From an uncultured Lachnospiraceae bacterium (lineage in GTDB: Bacteria > Bacillota > Clostridia > Lachnospirales > Lachnospiraceae): DNA of 64,000 nucleotides. The stretch's first letter is position 1. The number at the start of each line of letters is the position of its first letter. Below are positions 8,320 through 17,019 of the stretch, piece after piece. The stretch is taken from NCBI GenBank assembly GCA_934418125.1, contig CAKRWT010000002.1, positions 1 to 64,000 of the forward strand, given 5' to 3'. Under the pieces are notes generated by a model that did no database searches, was not told the DNA's origin, and saw nothing but the letters and a program-made list of their open reading frames with translations. The position numbers and the translations under genes are program-made.

Positions 8320-11058
8320 ATGTTTGAGAAGAAAACAGTCGCAGAAACGATAGCCGTGTTAAAGACAGACCGGGAGAAGGGACTCACTGGAAGGGAGGTT
8401 CTGGAGCGACGTGCCAGATATGGCAGCAATAAGCTGAAAGACCAGGAGAAGAAGAGCCTGGGACAGATGATAATAGAGCAGTTAAACGACCCTTTGATAC
8501 TGATATTGATGGTAGCCATGGCGATTTCTTTTATGCTGCAGGAGTTTGGGGATGCTATTATCATCATCACGGTGGTGGTATTAAATGCCACTGTGGGTAT
8601 CATTCAGGAAGGAAAAGCGGGTAAGGCGGTGGAGGCACTGAAAAAAATATCGGTGCCGCAGACGGTTGTAATCCGTGAGGGAGAGCGGTTGAAGATACCG
8701 GCAGAGGAACTGGTAACAGGCGATATTGTGGTACTGGAAGCGGGCAACCAGATACCGGCGGATTTACGGTTAATCGAAAGTCTTGGCATGCGGGTGGAGG
8801 AATCTACGCTGACCGGGGAATCTGTGCCGGTGGAAAAGGATGCCTCTTATGTGGAGCAGGGACAGCCGGATAACAGTTCCCCCAATATGGCATATATGTC
8901 TACCTATGTGACCGGCGGCAGGGGACTGGGAGTCGTAGTTGCCGTTGGTATGGATACTCGCATTGGGCATATCGCGGATATGCTGCATGGGAAGGAAAAG
9001 CTGACCCCTTTACAGCAGAAATTAGGGGAACTGGGAAAGATGCTCAGTATTCTGGCAGTAGGAATCTGCGTGTTCCTGTTTCTGGTGGCAGTGGTACAGA
9101 AAAGGGATGTGGCAGAGATGCTGTTAACCTCGGTATCCCTTGCTGTGGCAGCCGTGCCGGAGGGGCTGCCGGCGATTGTAACCATTGTACTGGCACTGAG
9201 TGTATCGAAGATGGTAAAGGCCAAGACCATTGTGCGTAAGCTGGCGGCGGTGGAAACCCTGGGAGCTGTGGAGGTAGTGTGTTCGGATAAGACAGGTACG
9301 CTGACCCAGAATAAAATGACGGTAGTGGAATGTTACGTGGACGGCAGACTGTTAAAACGAGAGCATTTTCAGGAGTTGTTGGAGTCGGGCAATGCCTGCA
9401 AGAGACATTTTCTGGAGGGCAGCATCCTGTGCAATGATGCTAGCCTGTCCACAACCGAACTGGGTGACCCTACCGAGCTGGCATTGGTTCACATGGCGCA
9501 GGAACTGGGAGTTGACCTGGAAGAGCAGAAAAGGCGTTATCCGCGGTTAGAGGAAAAGGGATTTGATTCGGAACGGAAAATGATGACCACCTTACACTGC
9601 CTGCCAGAGGGCATGACTGCCTATTCCAAGGGGGCAGCCGAGCGGATTCTGGAACGCTGTACTGCCTGCTACCGACAGGGGAAAATAGTACCCATGGAAG
9701 AACGGGAGCGGAAGAACAGTTTACAGGTGTTAAAACAACGGATGGCAGAAGGACGAAGGGTTCTGGGCATTGCTATGAGCAGCAAAGGCAGTATGGAAGA
9801 GCGGGACATGGTATTCCTGGGTTTTGTCAGTATGCAGGACCCGGTAAGACCAGAGGCGGTAGCAGCTGTGGCAGACTTTAAGAGAGCCGGAGTCAGAACC
9901 GTTATGATTACCGGCGACCACCCGGATACAGCATTTTCTATTGCAAAGGAACTGGGAATTGCAACCCGTATGGAAGAGTGCATGACAGGCAGGGAGCTGG
10001 AACATTTACCGGAAAATGCCTTCTTGCAGAAGCTGCCGGGGTTAAAGGTATTTGCCAGAGTGACCCCGGAGCATAAGGTAAAGATTGTGGAAGGGTATCA
10101 GGCACTGGGAAAAACAGTGGCGATGACCGGTGATGGGGTAAACGATGCCCCTTCGCTGCAGGCAGCTGATATCGGAATTGCCATGGGCTTAAACGGAACT
10201 GATGTGGCGAGAGGGGCAGCCGATTTCGTGCTGATGGACGATAATTTTGCTACCATACATACGGCAATCAGAGAAGGGCGTGGTATTTATGAGAATATCA
10301 GAAAGTCGGTGCTGTTTCTCTTATCCTCTAACCTGGGAGAGATTATGACGATGCTTCTGACCATTGTGAGCGGGCTGCCCACGCCCTTGAAGGCAAGCTT
10401 TATTCTGTGGATTAACCTGATTACGGATTCCCTGCCGGCACTGGCATTGGGCGTTGACAATAATGATGCAGAGGTACTGATGGGCGAGCCGCCGCGGAAA
10501 CGTGGAGATTCCCTGTTTGCCAGAGGAGGGCTTGCCTGTGTGATTTCCTATGGACTGGTTATCGGTGGAGTCAGCCTGGCAGCTTTTCTGAAAGTGCCCT
10601 ATGACAGAATCGTGGGCGAAGGGTTGCCTGTAAGTTTACATAATGTTATAAATGGATTGCAGATTTCTTCTGTTCTTGCCAAAGCCCAGACCCATGCCTT
10701 TATGGTACTTGGTATCAGCCAGTTGTTCCATGCGGTAGGTATGAGGGATGTGAACTGTTCAGTCCTTAAGATGAATCACCGGAATAATCCGTATATGATA
10801 GGTGCGGTGGTTCTTGGGATTGCCCTGCAGGTAGCCGTTACGGAGATAAGCCCGCTGATTCGGCTTTTTGGGACGGTACGCATCAGCTTCATGGAGTGGG
10901 CACAGTTGATTGCCCTGTCGTTAACCCCATTGATTGTACATGAACTGTTAGTTGCCGTGGGAAAAGGAAAACACAGCACGGCAGAAACCGGGGAAGAATA
11001 TCCTGCAGAGTCTGGCAAAATTTGTCAACAGCAGGAAAAAAACAGTTTCTTAGAGTGA
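8320..11058 (+). CDS. P-type Ca2+-transporting ATPase (SERCA/PacL type, P2A)
   Basis: A 912-aa P-type ATPase. Visible in order are the actuator motif TLTGESVPVEKD, the M4 segment AAVPEGLPAIVT, the phosphorylation motif DKTGTLT (Asp323), the hinge TGDGVNDAPSLQAADIGIAM, and C-terminal membrane helices. The SERCA Ca2+-ligand pattern is present: the Glu in PEGLP of M4, SSNLGEIM in M5, and NLITDSLPALALG in M6. This points to calcium export driven by ATP at the plasma membrane. The last codons and the stop lie inside a 42-bp tandem array. RBS GAGGAAG precedes the ATG. Confidence 0.93.
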   Translation: MFEKKTVAETIAVLKTDREKGLTGREVLERRARYGSNKLKDQEKKSLGQMIIEQLNDPLILILMVAMAISFMLQEFGDAIIIITVVVLNATVGIIQEGKAGKAVEALKKISVPQTVVIREGERLKIPAEELVTGDIVVLEAGNQIPADLRLIESLGMRVEESTLTGESVPVEKDASYVEQGQPDNSSPNMAYMSTYVTGGRGLGVVVAVGMDTRIGHIADMLHGKEKLTPLQQKLGELGKMLSILAVGICVFLFLVAVVQKRDVAEMLLTSVSLAVAAVPEGLPAIVTIVLALSVSKMVKAKTIVRKLAAVETLGAVEVVCSDKTGTLTQNKMTVVECYVDGRLLKREHFQELLESGNACKRHFLEGSILCNDASLSTTELGDPTELALVHMAQELGVDLEEQKRRYPRLEEKGFDSERKMMTTLHCLPEGMTAYSKGAAERILERCTACYRQGKIVPMEERERKNSLQVLKQRMAEGRRVLGIAMSSKGSMEERDMVFLGFVSMQDPVRPEAVAAVADFKRAGVRTVMITGDHPDTAFSIAKELGIATRMEECMTGRELEHLPENAFLQKLPGLKVFARVTPEHKVKIVEGYQALGKTVAMTGDGVNDAPSLQAADIGIAMGLNGTDVARGAADFVLMDDNFATIHTAIREGRGIYENIRKSVLFLLSSNLGEIMTMLLTIVSGLPTPLKASFILWINLITDSLPALALGVDNNDAEVLMGEPPRKRGDSLFARGGLACVISYGLVIGGVSLAAFLKVPYDRIVGEGLPVSLHNVINGLQISSVLAKAQTHAFMVLGISQLFHAVGMRDVNCSVLKMNHRNNPYMIGAVVLGIALQVAVTEISPLIRLFGTVRISFMEWAQLIALSLTPLIVHELLVAVGKGKHSTAETGEEYPAESGKICQQQEKNSFLE

Positions 11059-11240
11059 GGAAAACTGTCAACAGCAGGAAAAAACAGTTCCTTAGAGTGA
11101 GGAAAACTGTCAACAACAGGGAAAAAACAGTTCCTTAGAGTGAGGAAAACTGTCAACAGCAGGAAAAAGACAGTTCCTTAGAGTAGGGCAAAAACTGCCA
11201 GCAGCAGGAGAAAAAGTCCACTAAGCCAGGAGAGGTCTAA
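11024..11240 (+). repeat. 42-45 bp tandem array across the ATPase and ytaF 3' ends
   Basis: Four copies (11024-11066, 11067-11108, 11109-11151, 11152-11196) and a decayed fifth. The unit contains GTCAACAGCAGGAAAAAACA followed by GTTCCTTAGAGTGAGGAAAACT. AACTGT and ACAGTT in each unit can pair as a hairpin. Unit 1 contains the ATPase stop codon (11056-11058) and unit 4 contains the ytaF stop (11178-11180, minus strand), so both convergent genes end in repeat DNA. Confidence 0.9.
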
Positions 11241-11813
11241 ATGAGTGTGGGACAACAGGCAGCGACCAAGCCCATAGCCTGTCAGGAAGAAAAAGAAATT
11301 CATCAGGGCAGCAGCCAGGAAGAGCAAAGGAAGTGGAAGTACCACAATGTGAAATGCCATGCCTACCAGAATACTGTCCAGGGAGAGAGCCAGGCTAAGA
11401 AGCAGGGCTTCTTTGGCAGAAAGCACCTGGATGTCTTCCTGATTGGCAGCCTCTGGAGAGAGATAGATAGTAAAAATAATATTAAGCTGCTTGATTTTAC
11501 AACCCCAGTTTCTGGTAAGGCTGGGGTGTTTGTCTGCCAGGCAGCGAATCAGACTCTCCAACAGCTTTTCACAGCCTAACAGGAAGAATAACAGGAAGGA
11601 AAGAACCGGCAGCGTGGCAGGCGGCATCAGTCCGGTCAGAAAAGAGCCAAGCTGATTGGAAAGGGTAATGAAAAAAGCCGGAATACAAATCAGAAACAGA
11701 TAGGCGAGTGGTTTGATATGCACATTATTCGTGCCGTAGGAAAGACCCGCAGTAACAGAGTCGACAGAAACGGCAATCAGGAACAGGAGAATAGGAAAAA
11801 GGGGTTGCAGCAT
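11178..11813 (-). CDS. ytaF: YtaF-like sporulation membrane protein (MntP/LysE-like fold)
   Basis: A 211-aa polytopic membrane protein with about six hydrophobic helices. The two duplicated halves each carry the family Asp motif: AVSVDSVTAGLSYG near the N-terminus and ALSLDSILVGMAF near residue 150. This is the MntP/YtaF pattern, in which paired Asp residues sit in the membrane. YtaF is annotated as a sporulation membrane protein in Firmicutes and relatives export manganese; the actual substrate is unknown. The final residues LLLLLAVFALL are encoded by the tandem array. The gene is convergent with the Ca2+ ATPase. Confidence 0.85.
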   Translation of the reverse strand: MLQPLFPILLFLIAVSVDSVTAGLSYGTNNVHIKPLAYLFLICIPAFFITLSNQLGSFLTGLMPPATLPVLSFLLFFLLGCEKLLESLIRCLADKHPSLTRNWGCKIKQLNIIFTIYLSPEAANQEDIQVLSAKEALLLSLALSLDSILVGMAFHIVVLPLPLLFLAAALMNFFFFLTGYGLGRCLLSHTHLDLSWLSGLFLLLLAVFALL

Positions 11814-11819
11814 AACGAA

Positions 11820-11861
11820 AATCCTTTTCGGAAGGTGTTACTATAATATATGAAAAGGATT
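11820..11861 (-). promoter_or_regulatory. inverted repeat over the ytaF promoter/RBS
   Basis: A perfect 10-bp inverted repeat, AATCCTTTTC (11820-11829) and GAAAAGGATT (11852-11861), brackets a TATTATAG-like -10 element on the minus strand. The arm nearest the gene contains the ytaF Shine-Dalgarno AAAAGGA. It could be a repressor operator or, if transcription starts further upstream, a hairpin that hides the RBS. Confidence 0.5.
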
Positions 11862-11922
11862 GTTTACTGTTATACTGTACGATTTCCCCTAAAAATGATA
11901 TGATAATAAAAAAGGAGGCGGC

Positions 11923-13530
11923 ATGCTTATGGAACTTATGTTTATTGGGGCAGACCATGAGGTAACAGGAAGTTGTCATTACCTTCGTGTAGATAAGAAA
12001 AATATTTTAGTCGACTATGGAATGGAGCAGGGAATACAGGCATTTGAAAACTGCGAATTGCCGGTAGAACCTGCCTTAATTGATTATGTGTTTCTGACAC
12101 ATGCGCATGTGGATCATTCGGGAATGTTGCCACTTTTGTATGCAAGAGGATTCCGGGGACAGATATTTGCTACCAAGGCAACTACAGATTTGTGCAGTAT
12201 TATGCTGCGTGATTGTGCCCACATTCAGATGCAGGAGGCAGAGTGGAAGAATCGTAAGGCAAAGAGAAGTGCAGAAAATGCACTGGTAGAACCCCTGTAT
12301 ACGATGGAGGATGCAGACGGAACCATCCGGAGACTGGTTCCATGTGATTATGACAGTAAGATAGAGATTTGTGACGGAGTTACCATCCGGTTTACCGATG
12401 TTGGACATTTACTTGGCTCTGCCAGTATTGAAGTCTGGGCAACCGAGCAGGGTGTGACGAAGAAGCTGGTCTTTTCGGGAGATATTGGGAATACCGACCA
12501 GCCGCTTATCAAAGACCCGAAATATACAAAAGAAGCAGACTATGTTATTATGGAGTCTACCTATGGTGACAGGTTTCATGGAAGTGAAAGACCGGATTAT
12601 ATAGGCGAACTGGCGAAGATACTGAAATCTGCTTTTGATAAAGGAGGCAATGTGGTAATTCCCTCCTTTGCTGTTGGCAGAACGCAGGAAATGTTATATT
12701 TCCTGCGCCAGATTAAGTCAGAACGACTGGTACAGGGACATGAGGATTTTCCGGTTTATGTGGACAGTCCGTTAGCGGTGGAAGCTACTGGCATTTTCCA
12801 GAAAAATGAGTTTGATTGTTTTGACGAAGAAGCTATGGAATTAGTCAGGCAGGGAATCAATCCGATTGCCTTTCCGGGGCTTCGCCTGGCTATTACCAGC
12901 GACGAATCCAAGGCAATTAACTTCGATACCATACCAAAGGTTATCATCTCGGCATCCGGTATGTGTGAAGCAGGCAGAATCAGGCATCACCTGAAACATA
13001 ATCTGTGGAGACCGGAGTGTACCATTCTGTTTGTAGGATATCAGGCAGTGGGAACGTTAGGACGCGCTATTGTGGAAGGTGTACAAGAAGTCAAGCTGTT
13101 TGGCGAGCCGATTCAGATTCGGGCAGAAATCAAGCAGCTTGCTGGCATGAGTGGTCATGCGGATAAGAATGGCTTACTGGAGTGGGTCAAAGCTTATGAG
13201 AAGAAACCACAGAAGGTATTTGTCGTACATGGTGAGGACAGTGTATGCAAGCTGTTTACCGAATGTCTGAAGATTGAGCATGGCATAGATGCCTACGCGC
13301 CTTACAGTGGTACCCGTTTTGATTTGCTGGATGACAGCTTTATCTATGAAGCAGAGCCGATTGTTATCAAGAAGAAGGCAAAGGGAATTTCCGATGTCTT
13401 TGCAAGACTGCTTGCCAGTGGACAGCGGCTTATTGCGGTTATCCATAAGAATGAAGGCGGTGCCAATAAGGATTTGGCGAAGTTCGCAGACCAGATTAAT
13501 TCACTGTGTGATAAGTGGGATATAAAATAA
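11923..13530 (+). CDS. MBL-fold beta-CASP RNA nuclease-like protein
   Basis: A 535-aa metallo-beta-lactamase-fold hydrolase of the CPSF/YSH1-type RNA-processing branch. The signature HAHVDHSG sits at residues 60-67. Further metal ligands lie in the FTDVGHLLGSASIEV and SGDIGNTDQPL stretches, followed by a beta-CASP domain (FAVGRTQEMLYFL), the motif IISASGMCEAGRI and the C-terminal AGMSGHADKNGLLEW. The family includes endo- and exoribonucleases that need two zinc ions. About 70 residues after the RMMBL region are extra. RBS AAAGGAGG precedes ATGs at 11923 and 11932; spacing does not settle which is used. Confidence 0.88.
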   Translation: MLMELMFIGADHEVTGSCHYLRVDKKNILVDYGMEQGIQAFENCELPVEPALIDYVFLTHAHVDHSGMLPLLYARGFRGQIFATKATTDLCSIMLRDCAHIQMQEAEWKNRKAKRSAENALVEPLYTMEDADGTIRRLVPCDYDSKIEICDGVTIRFTDVGHLLGSASIEVWATEQGVTKKLVFSGDIGNTDQPLIKDPKYTKEADYVIMESTYGDRFHGSERPDYIGELAKILKSAFDKGGNVVIPSFAVGRTQEMLYFLRQIKSERLVQGHEDFPVYVDSPLAVEATGIFQKNEFDCFDEEAMELVRQGINPIAFPGLRLAITSDESKAINFDTIPKVIISASGMCEAGRIRHHLKHNLWRPECTILFVGYQAVGTLGRAIVEGVQEVKLFGEPIQIRAEIKQLAGMSGHADKNGLLEWVKAYEKKPQKVFVVHGEDSVCKLFTECLKIEHGIDAYAPYSGTRFDLLDDSFIYEAEPIVIKKKAKGISDVFARLLASGQRLIAVIHKNEGGANKDLAKFADQINSLCDKWDIK

Positions 13531-13554
13531 GAATAAAAAATCAGGAGAAAAAAC

Positions 13555-14403
13555 ATGAGTGCAGCAGACCAGATTTTCATCAATATGTGTAAGGATATTC
13601 TGGAGAATGGAACGAGTACGGAGGGGGAGAAGGTACGACCTCACTGGCCGGATGGCACCAGTGCTTATACCATCAAGAAATTTGGTGTGGTAAACCGGTA
13701 TGATTTGTCCAAAGAATTTCCCATTATGACTCTGCGCAAGACCGCACTGAAAAGTGCTACAGATGAGATGCTGTGGATATGGCAGCAGAAGTCGAATAAT
13801 ATCCATGATTTACACAGCCATGTGTGGGATGAATGGGCAGACGAGGACGGCTCCATCGGGAAAGCCTATGGTTACCAGATGGGAGTAAAACATATTTACA
13901 AAGAGGGTATGATGGACCAGGTAGACCGGGTTATCTATGATTTGAAGAATAATCCTTTCAGCCGCCGCATCATGACAAATATATACGTGCATCAGGATTT
14001 ACATGAGATGAACCTGTATCCCTGTGCCTACAGCATGACCTTTAATGTAACCCAGAAAAAGGGGCATGACAGACTTACCTTAAATGCAATTTTAAACCAG
14101 CGTTCCCAGGATGTCCTGGCAGCCAACAACTGGAATGTGGTGCAGTATGCGGTGCTGGTACACATGCTGGCGCAGGTATGTGATATGGAAGTGGGGGAAC
14201 TGGTTCACGTCATAGCCGATGCCCACATTTACGACAGGCATGTGCCGGTTATCAGGGAGCTGATTGAACGCCCCTGTTATGAGGCACCGACTTTCTGGTT
14301 GAACCCGGAAATTAAAGATTTTTACCAGTTTACCAGAAATGATGTGAAGGTGGAAAACTATGTGACGGGACCACAGATTGTGGATATTCCGATAGCTATT
14401 TAA
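13555..14403 (+). CDS. thyA: thymidylate synthase (ThyA)
   Basis: A 282-aa enzyme methylating dUMP to dTMP with methylene-tetrahydrofolate. The catalytic cysteine is C157 in LYPCAYSMTF. The dUMP-binding segment QRSQDVLAANNWNVVQYAVL retains Arg-Ser, Asp and Asn, and DAHIYDRH retains the His and Tyr that bind the nucleotide. It is a divergent ThyA: the Cys context differs from the E. coli PPCH form and DRH replaces the usual NH. dihydrofolate reductase follows 41 bp downstream, the usual partner that recycles the dihydrofolate product. Confidence 0.92.
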   Translation: MSAADQIFINMCKDILENGTSTEGEKVRPHWPDGTSAYTIKKFGVVNRYDLSKEFPIMTLRKTALKSATDEMLWIWQQKSNNIHDLHSHVWDEWADEDGSIGKAYGYQMGVKHIYKEGMMDQVDRVIYDLKNNPFSRRIMTNIYVHQDLHEMNLYPCAYSMTFNVTQKKGHDRLTLNAILNQRSQDVLAANNWNVVQYAVLVHMLAQVCDMEVGELVHVIADAHIYDRHVPVIRELIERPCYEAPTFWLNPEIKDFYQFTRNDVKVENYVTGPQIVDIPIAI

Positions 14404-14444
14404 GGATACAAAGTGCGAAATGCAGCACAGAAATGAGGGTAAAG

Positions 14445-14936
14445 ATGAATCTTATTGTAGCAGTAGACAGTAACTGGGGAATTGGCTGTAAGAACAGTCT
14501 GTTAGTCAGCATTCCGGCAGACCATAAATTTTTTCGTCAGGAAACCACAGGCAAGGTAGTGGTGCTGGGAAGAAAGACTTTGGAAACCTTTCCGCAGGGA
14601 TTACCTTTGCCGAACCGGACAAACATTATTATGTCAACCAATCCGGATTATCAGGTAAAAGGTGCCATCATTGTGCACAGCAAAGAGGAACTGTTGGAGG
14701 AGTTAAAAAAATACAACACGGAAGAAGTCTATATTATCGGCGGTGAGAGTGTGTACAGGATGATGCTTCCCTATTGTGATGTTGCCCATGTAACCAAAAT
14801 AGACCATGCTTATGAGGCGGATGCTTATTTCCCGAATCTGGACGAGATGAAGGAATGGGAGATTACCGCAGACAGCGAGGAGCAGACTTACTTTGACATT
14901 GCGTATGAATTTGTAAAGTATGAGCGGAGAAAATAG
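14445..14936 (+). CDS. folA: dihydrofolate reductase
   Basis: A 163-aa enzyme reducing dihydrofolate with NADPH. The N-terminal MNLIVAVDSNWGIGCKNSLL contains the conserved WGIG loop. VVLGRKTLETFP is the NADPH-binding motif and EEVYIIGGESVYRMMLPYCD the GG motif and following helix. The ATG at 14445 is chosen because GAGGGT at 14435-14440 is correctly spaced; the ATG at 14433 overlaps that RBS. It forms a thyA-folA pair, so it regenerates tetrahydrofolate for the upstream enzyme. Confidence 0.94.
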   Translation: MNLIVAVDSNWGIGCKNSLLVSIPADHKFFRQETTGKVVVLGRKTLETFPQGLPLPNRTNIIMSTNPDYQVKGAIIVHSKEELLEELKKYNTEEVYIIGGESVYRMMLPYCDVAHVTKIDHAYEADAYFPNLDEMKEWEITADSEEQTYFDIAYEFVKYERRK

Positions 14937-14959
14937 GAAGGAAGAGAAAGTCTGGCTAC

Positions 14960-14988
14960 TTGACTTTTGAAGATAAAGGTATAATATA
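14960..14988 (+). promoter_or_regulatory. probable ilvE promoter
   Basis: TTGACT (14960-14965) lies upstream of TATAAT (14980-14985) with a short 14-bp spacer, or of AATATA (14983-14988) with a 17-bp spacer. It is 40-70 bases before ilvE. Confidence 0.4.
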
Positions 14989-15029
14989 AAAGTGATGTAA
15001 AATACGCTTTGAGAAAAGGAGTTGCAAAG

Positions 15030-16055
15030 ATGGAAAAGAAAAATATCGACTGGTCAAATCTTGGTTTCGGTTATCATGAAACAGACAAGAGATTTGTAGC
15101 AAACTATAAGAATGGAGCGTGGGATGACGGCGCGTTAATTTCCGATGCCAATATTACCATTAACGAATGTGCCGGTGTGTTCCAGTATGCACAGACTTGT
15201 TTTGAGGGAATGAAGGCGTATACCACAGAGGATGGACACATTGTTATTTTCCGTCCGGACTTAAATGCACAGCGTATGGAAGATTCCTGTAAGAGACTGG
15301 AGATGCCGGTATTTCCACAGGAGCGTTTTGTTCAGGCAGTAACAGACGTAGTAGCAGCAAATGCAGCTTATGTACCACCTTATGGTTCAGGAGCTACTTT
15401 ATATATCCGCCCTTATATGTTTGGTAGTTCTTCTGTTATCGGTGTAAAACCAGCAGAGGAATATCAGTTCAGAATTTTTACCACACCGGTTGGACCATAT
15501 TTTAAGGGTGGCGCAAAGCCAATTACTATTAAGGTAAGTGATTTTGACAGAGCAGCACCACATGGAACAGGTCATATCAAAGCTGGTTTGAATTATGCCA
15601 TGAGTTTACATGCCATCGTAACTGCTCATGAAGAAGGTTTTGATGAGAATATGTATCTGGATGCAGCAACCAGAACCAAGGTAGAAGAGACTGGTGGAGC
15701 AAACTTCTTATTTGTAACGAAGGATAACAAGGTAGTAACGCCTAAGTCCGGCAGTATCCTGCCTTCTATCACAAGACGTTCCCTGATGGTAGTTGCCAAG
15801 GAATATCTGGGACTGGAAGTAGAGGAAAGAGAAGTACCATTTGAGGAAGTAAAAGATTTTGCAGAATGTGGTCTGTGTGGTACCGCAGCCGTTATTTCTC
15901 CTGTTGGTAAGATTGTAGACCATGGCAAAGAAATCTGCCTGCCAAGTGGTATGGAAGAAATGGGACCGATTACCAAGAAGTTATATGATACATTAACTGG
16001 TATTCAGATGGGTCGTATTGAAGCACCAAAGGGATGGATTCACGTAGTTGAGTAA
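15030..16055 (+). CDS. ilvE: branched-chain amino acid aminotransferase
   Basis: A 341-aa fold-type IV PLP aminotransferase that interconverts leucine, isoleucine and valine with their keto acids using glutamate. The Schiff-base lysine is K184 in GTGHIKAGLNYA. The downstream segments EETGGANFLFV and CGTAAVISPVGKI are the PLP-phosphate and substrate-binding motifs of the longer, about 340-360 residue BCAT type. The ATG at 15030 follows AAAAGGAG; an upstream in-frame TTG at 15009 is not needed. It is monocistronic with a clear terminator. Confidence 0.94.
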   Translation: MEKKNIDWSNLGFGYHETDKRFVANYKNGAWDDGALISDANITINECAGVFQYAQTCFEGMKAYTTEDGHIVIFRPDLNAQRMEDSCKRLEMPVFPQERFVQAVTDVVAANAAYVPPYGSGATLYIRPYMFGSSSVIGVKPAEEYQFRIFTTPVGPYFKGGAKPITIKVSDFDRAAPHGTGHIKAGLNYAMSLHAIVTAHEEGFDENMYLDAATRTKVEETGGANFLFVTKDNKVVTPKSGSILPSITRRSLMVVAKEYLGLEVEEREVPFEEVKDFAECGLCGTAAVISPVGKIVDHGKEICLPSGMEEMGPITKKLYDTLTGIQMGRIEAPKGWIHVVE

Positions 16056-16133
16056 GCAGTCTGGTAAGACAATACCTTACAATTCGCGGGATAGCAGTAC
16101 AGACAGAACCAGGCAGAATATGAGATAGTACAG

Positions 16134-16180
16134 AAGGGATTAGGTTGAGATGCGGAAGCACACAATTTAATCCCTTTTTT
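16134..16180 (+). terminator. intrinsic terminator of ilvE
   Basis: AAGGGATTA (16134-16142) pairs with TAATCCCTT (16168-16176), running into a run of six T residues, 17 bases before the next start codon. Confidence 0.8.
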
Positions 16181-16196
16181 GAGAAAGAGGAGTACC

Positions 16197-16955
16197 ATGA
16201 ACGAGAAAATCCGGGAGCAGTTCCCTTATTTATATGAAACCCACCTGCATACGTCACAGTCCAGTGCCTGTGGGAAAAGTGCCGGAGCCGATATGGCAAG
16301 AGCCTGTAAAGAGTATGGTTATACGGGTATTTTCGTGACAGACCACAACTGGGGCGGCAATACGGCAGTAGACAGAAGTCTGCCCTGGGAAGAGTGGGTA
16401 GAAGAGTTCTGCAAGGGCTATGAGGCGGCTAAGGCAGAAGGAGACCGAATCGGTCTGGATGTTTTCTTCGGCTATGAGGCAGGCTACCATGGCACAGAAT
16501 TTCTTATCTATGGAATTGACAAGGAATGGATGAAAACACATCCGGAGCTTCGAAAGGCTACCGTGGCAGAGCAGTACCGGCTGGTGCATGCGGCATGCGG
16601 TCTGGTGATGCATGCCCATCCTTACAGGGAGGAAGACTATATCCCGGAAATACGCCTTTTCCCGGAATGGGTTGACGGTGTAGAGGGAATCAACGCTACG
16701 CACTCCAACAGCCGCAGCACGGCACATAATGAGAAAGCCTTTGATGACAGGGCAATAGCCTATGCCAGAAAGCATCATTTACCCATGAGTGCCGGTTCGG
16801 ATATCCATAATACAAATCTGTTTGGTGGTGGTGTGGCTTTTCAGAGAAAGATTACTTCCGGGCAGGATTACTGCAGGGCAATTTTGCAGGGAGAAAATTA
16901 TGTACTGACTAACGGCGAAGTATGGTACGATAAAGAAGGAAACGTGATAGGATAA
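16197..16955 (+). CDS. PHP-domain metal-dependent phosphoesterase
   Basis: A 252-aa protein of the PHP superfamily. Metal-binding motifs are visible in order: ETHLHTSQSS, FVTDHNWGG, VMHAHPYRE (about residue 140), THSNSR and AGSDIHN near the C-terminus. PHP proteins are usually di- or trinuclear metal phosphoesterases acting on nucleotides, sugar phosphates or histidinol phosphate. The substrate here is not evident. The start at 16197 follows AGAGGAG directly; the upstream TTG at 16179 lies in the ilvE terminator. Confidence 0.85.
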   Translation: MNEKIREQFPYLYETHLHTSQSSACGKSAGADMARACKEYGYTGIFVTDHNWGGNTAVDRSLPWEEWVEEFCKGYEAAKAEGDRIGLDVFFGYEAGYHGTEFLIYGIDKEWMKTHPELRKATVAEQYRLVHAACGLVMHAHPYREEDYIPEIRLFPEWVDGVEGINATHSNSRSTAHNEKAFDDRAIAYARKHHLPMSAGSDIHNTNLFGGGVAFQRKITSGQDYCRAILQGENYVLTNGEVWYDKEGNVIG

Positions 16956-17019
16956 TCCGCTTCTGTGTGGGAAAGCTGGCAGAAGGAAAAGCGGATGGAA
17001 AGAAAAGGTTGGCATAGTA

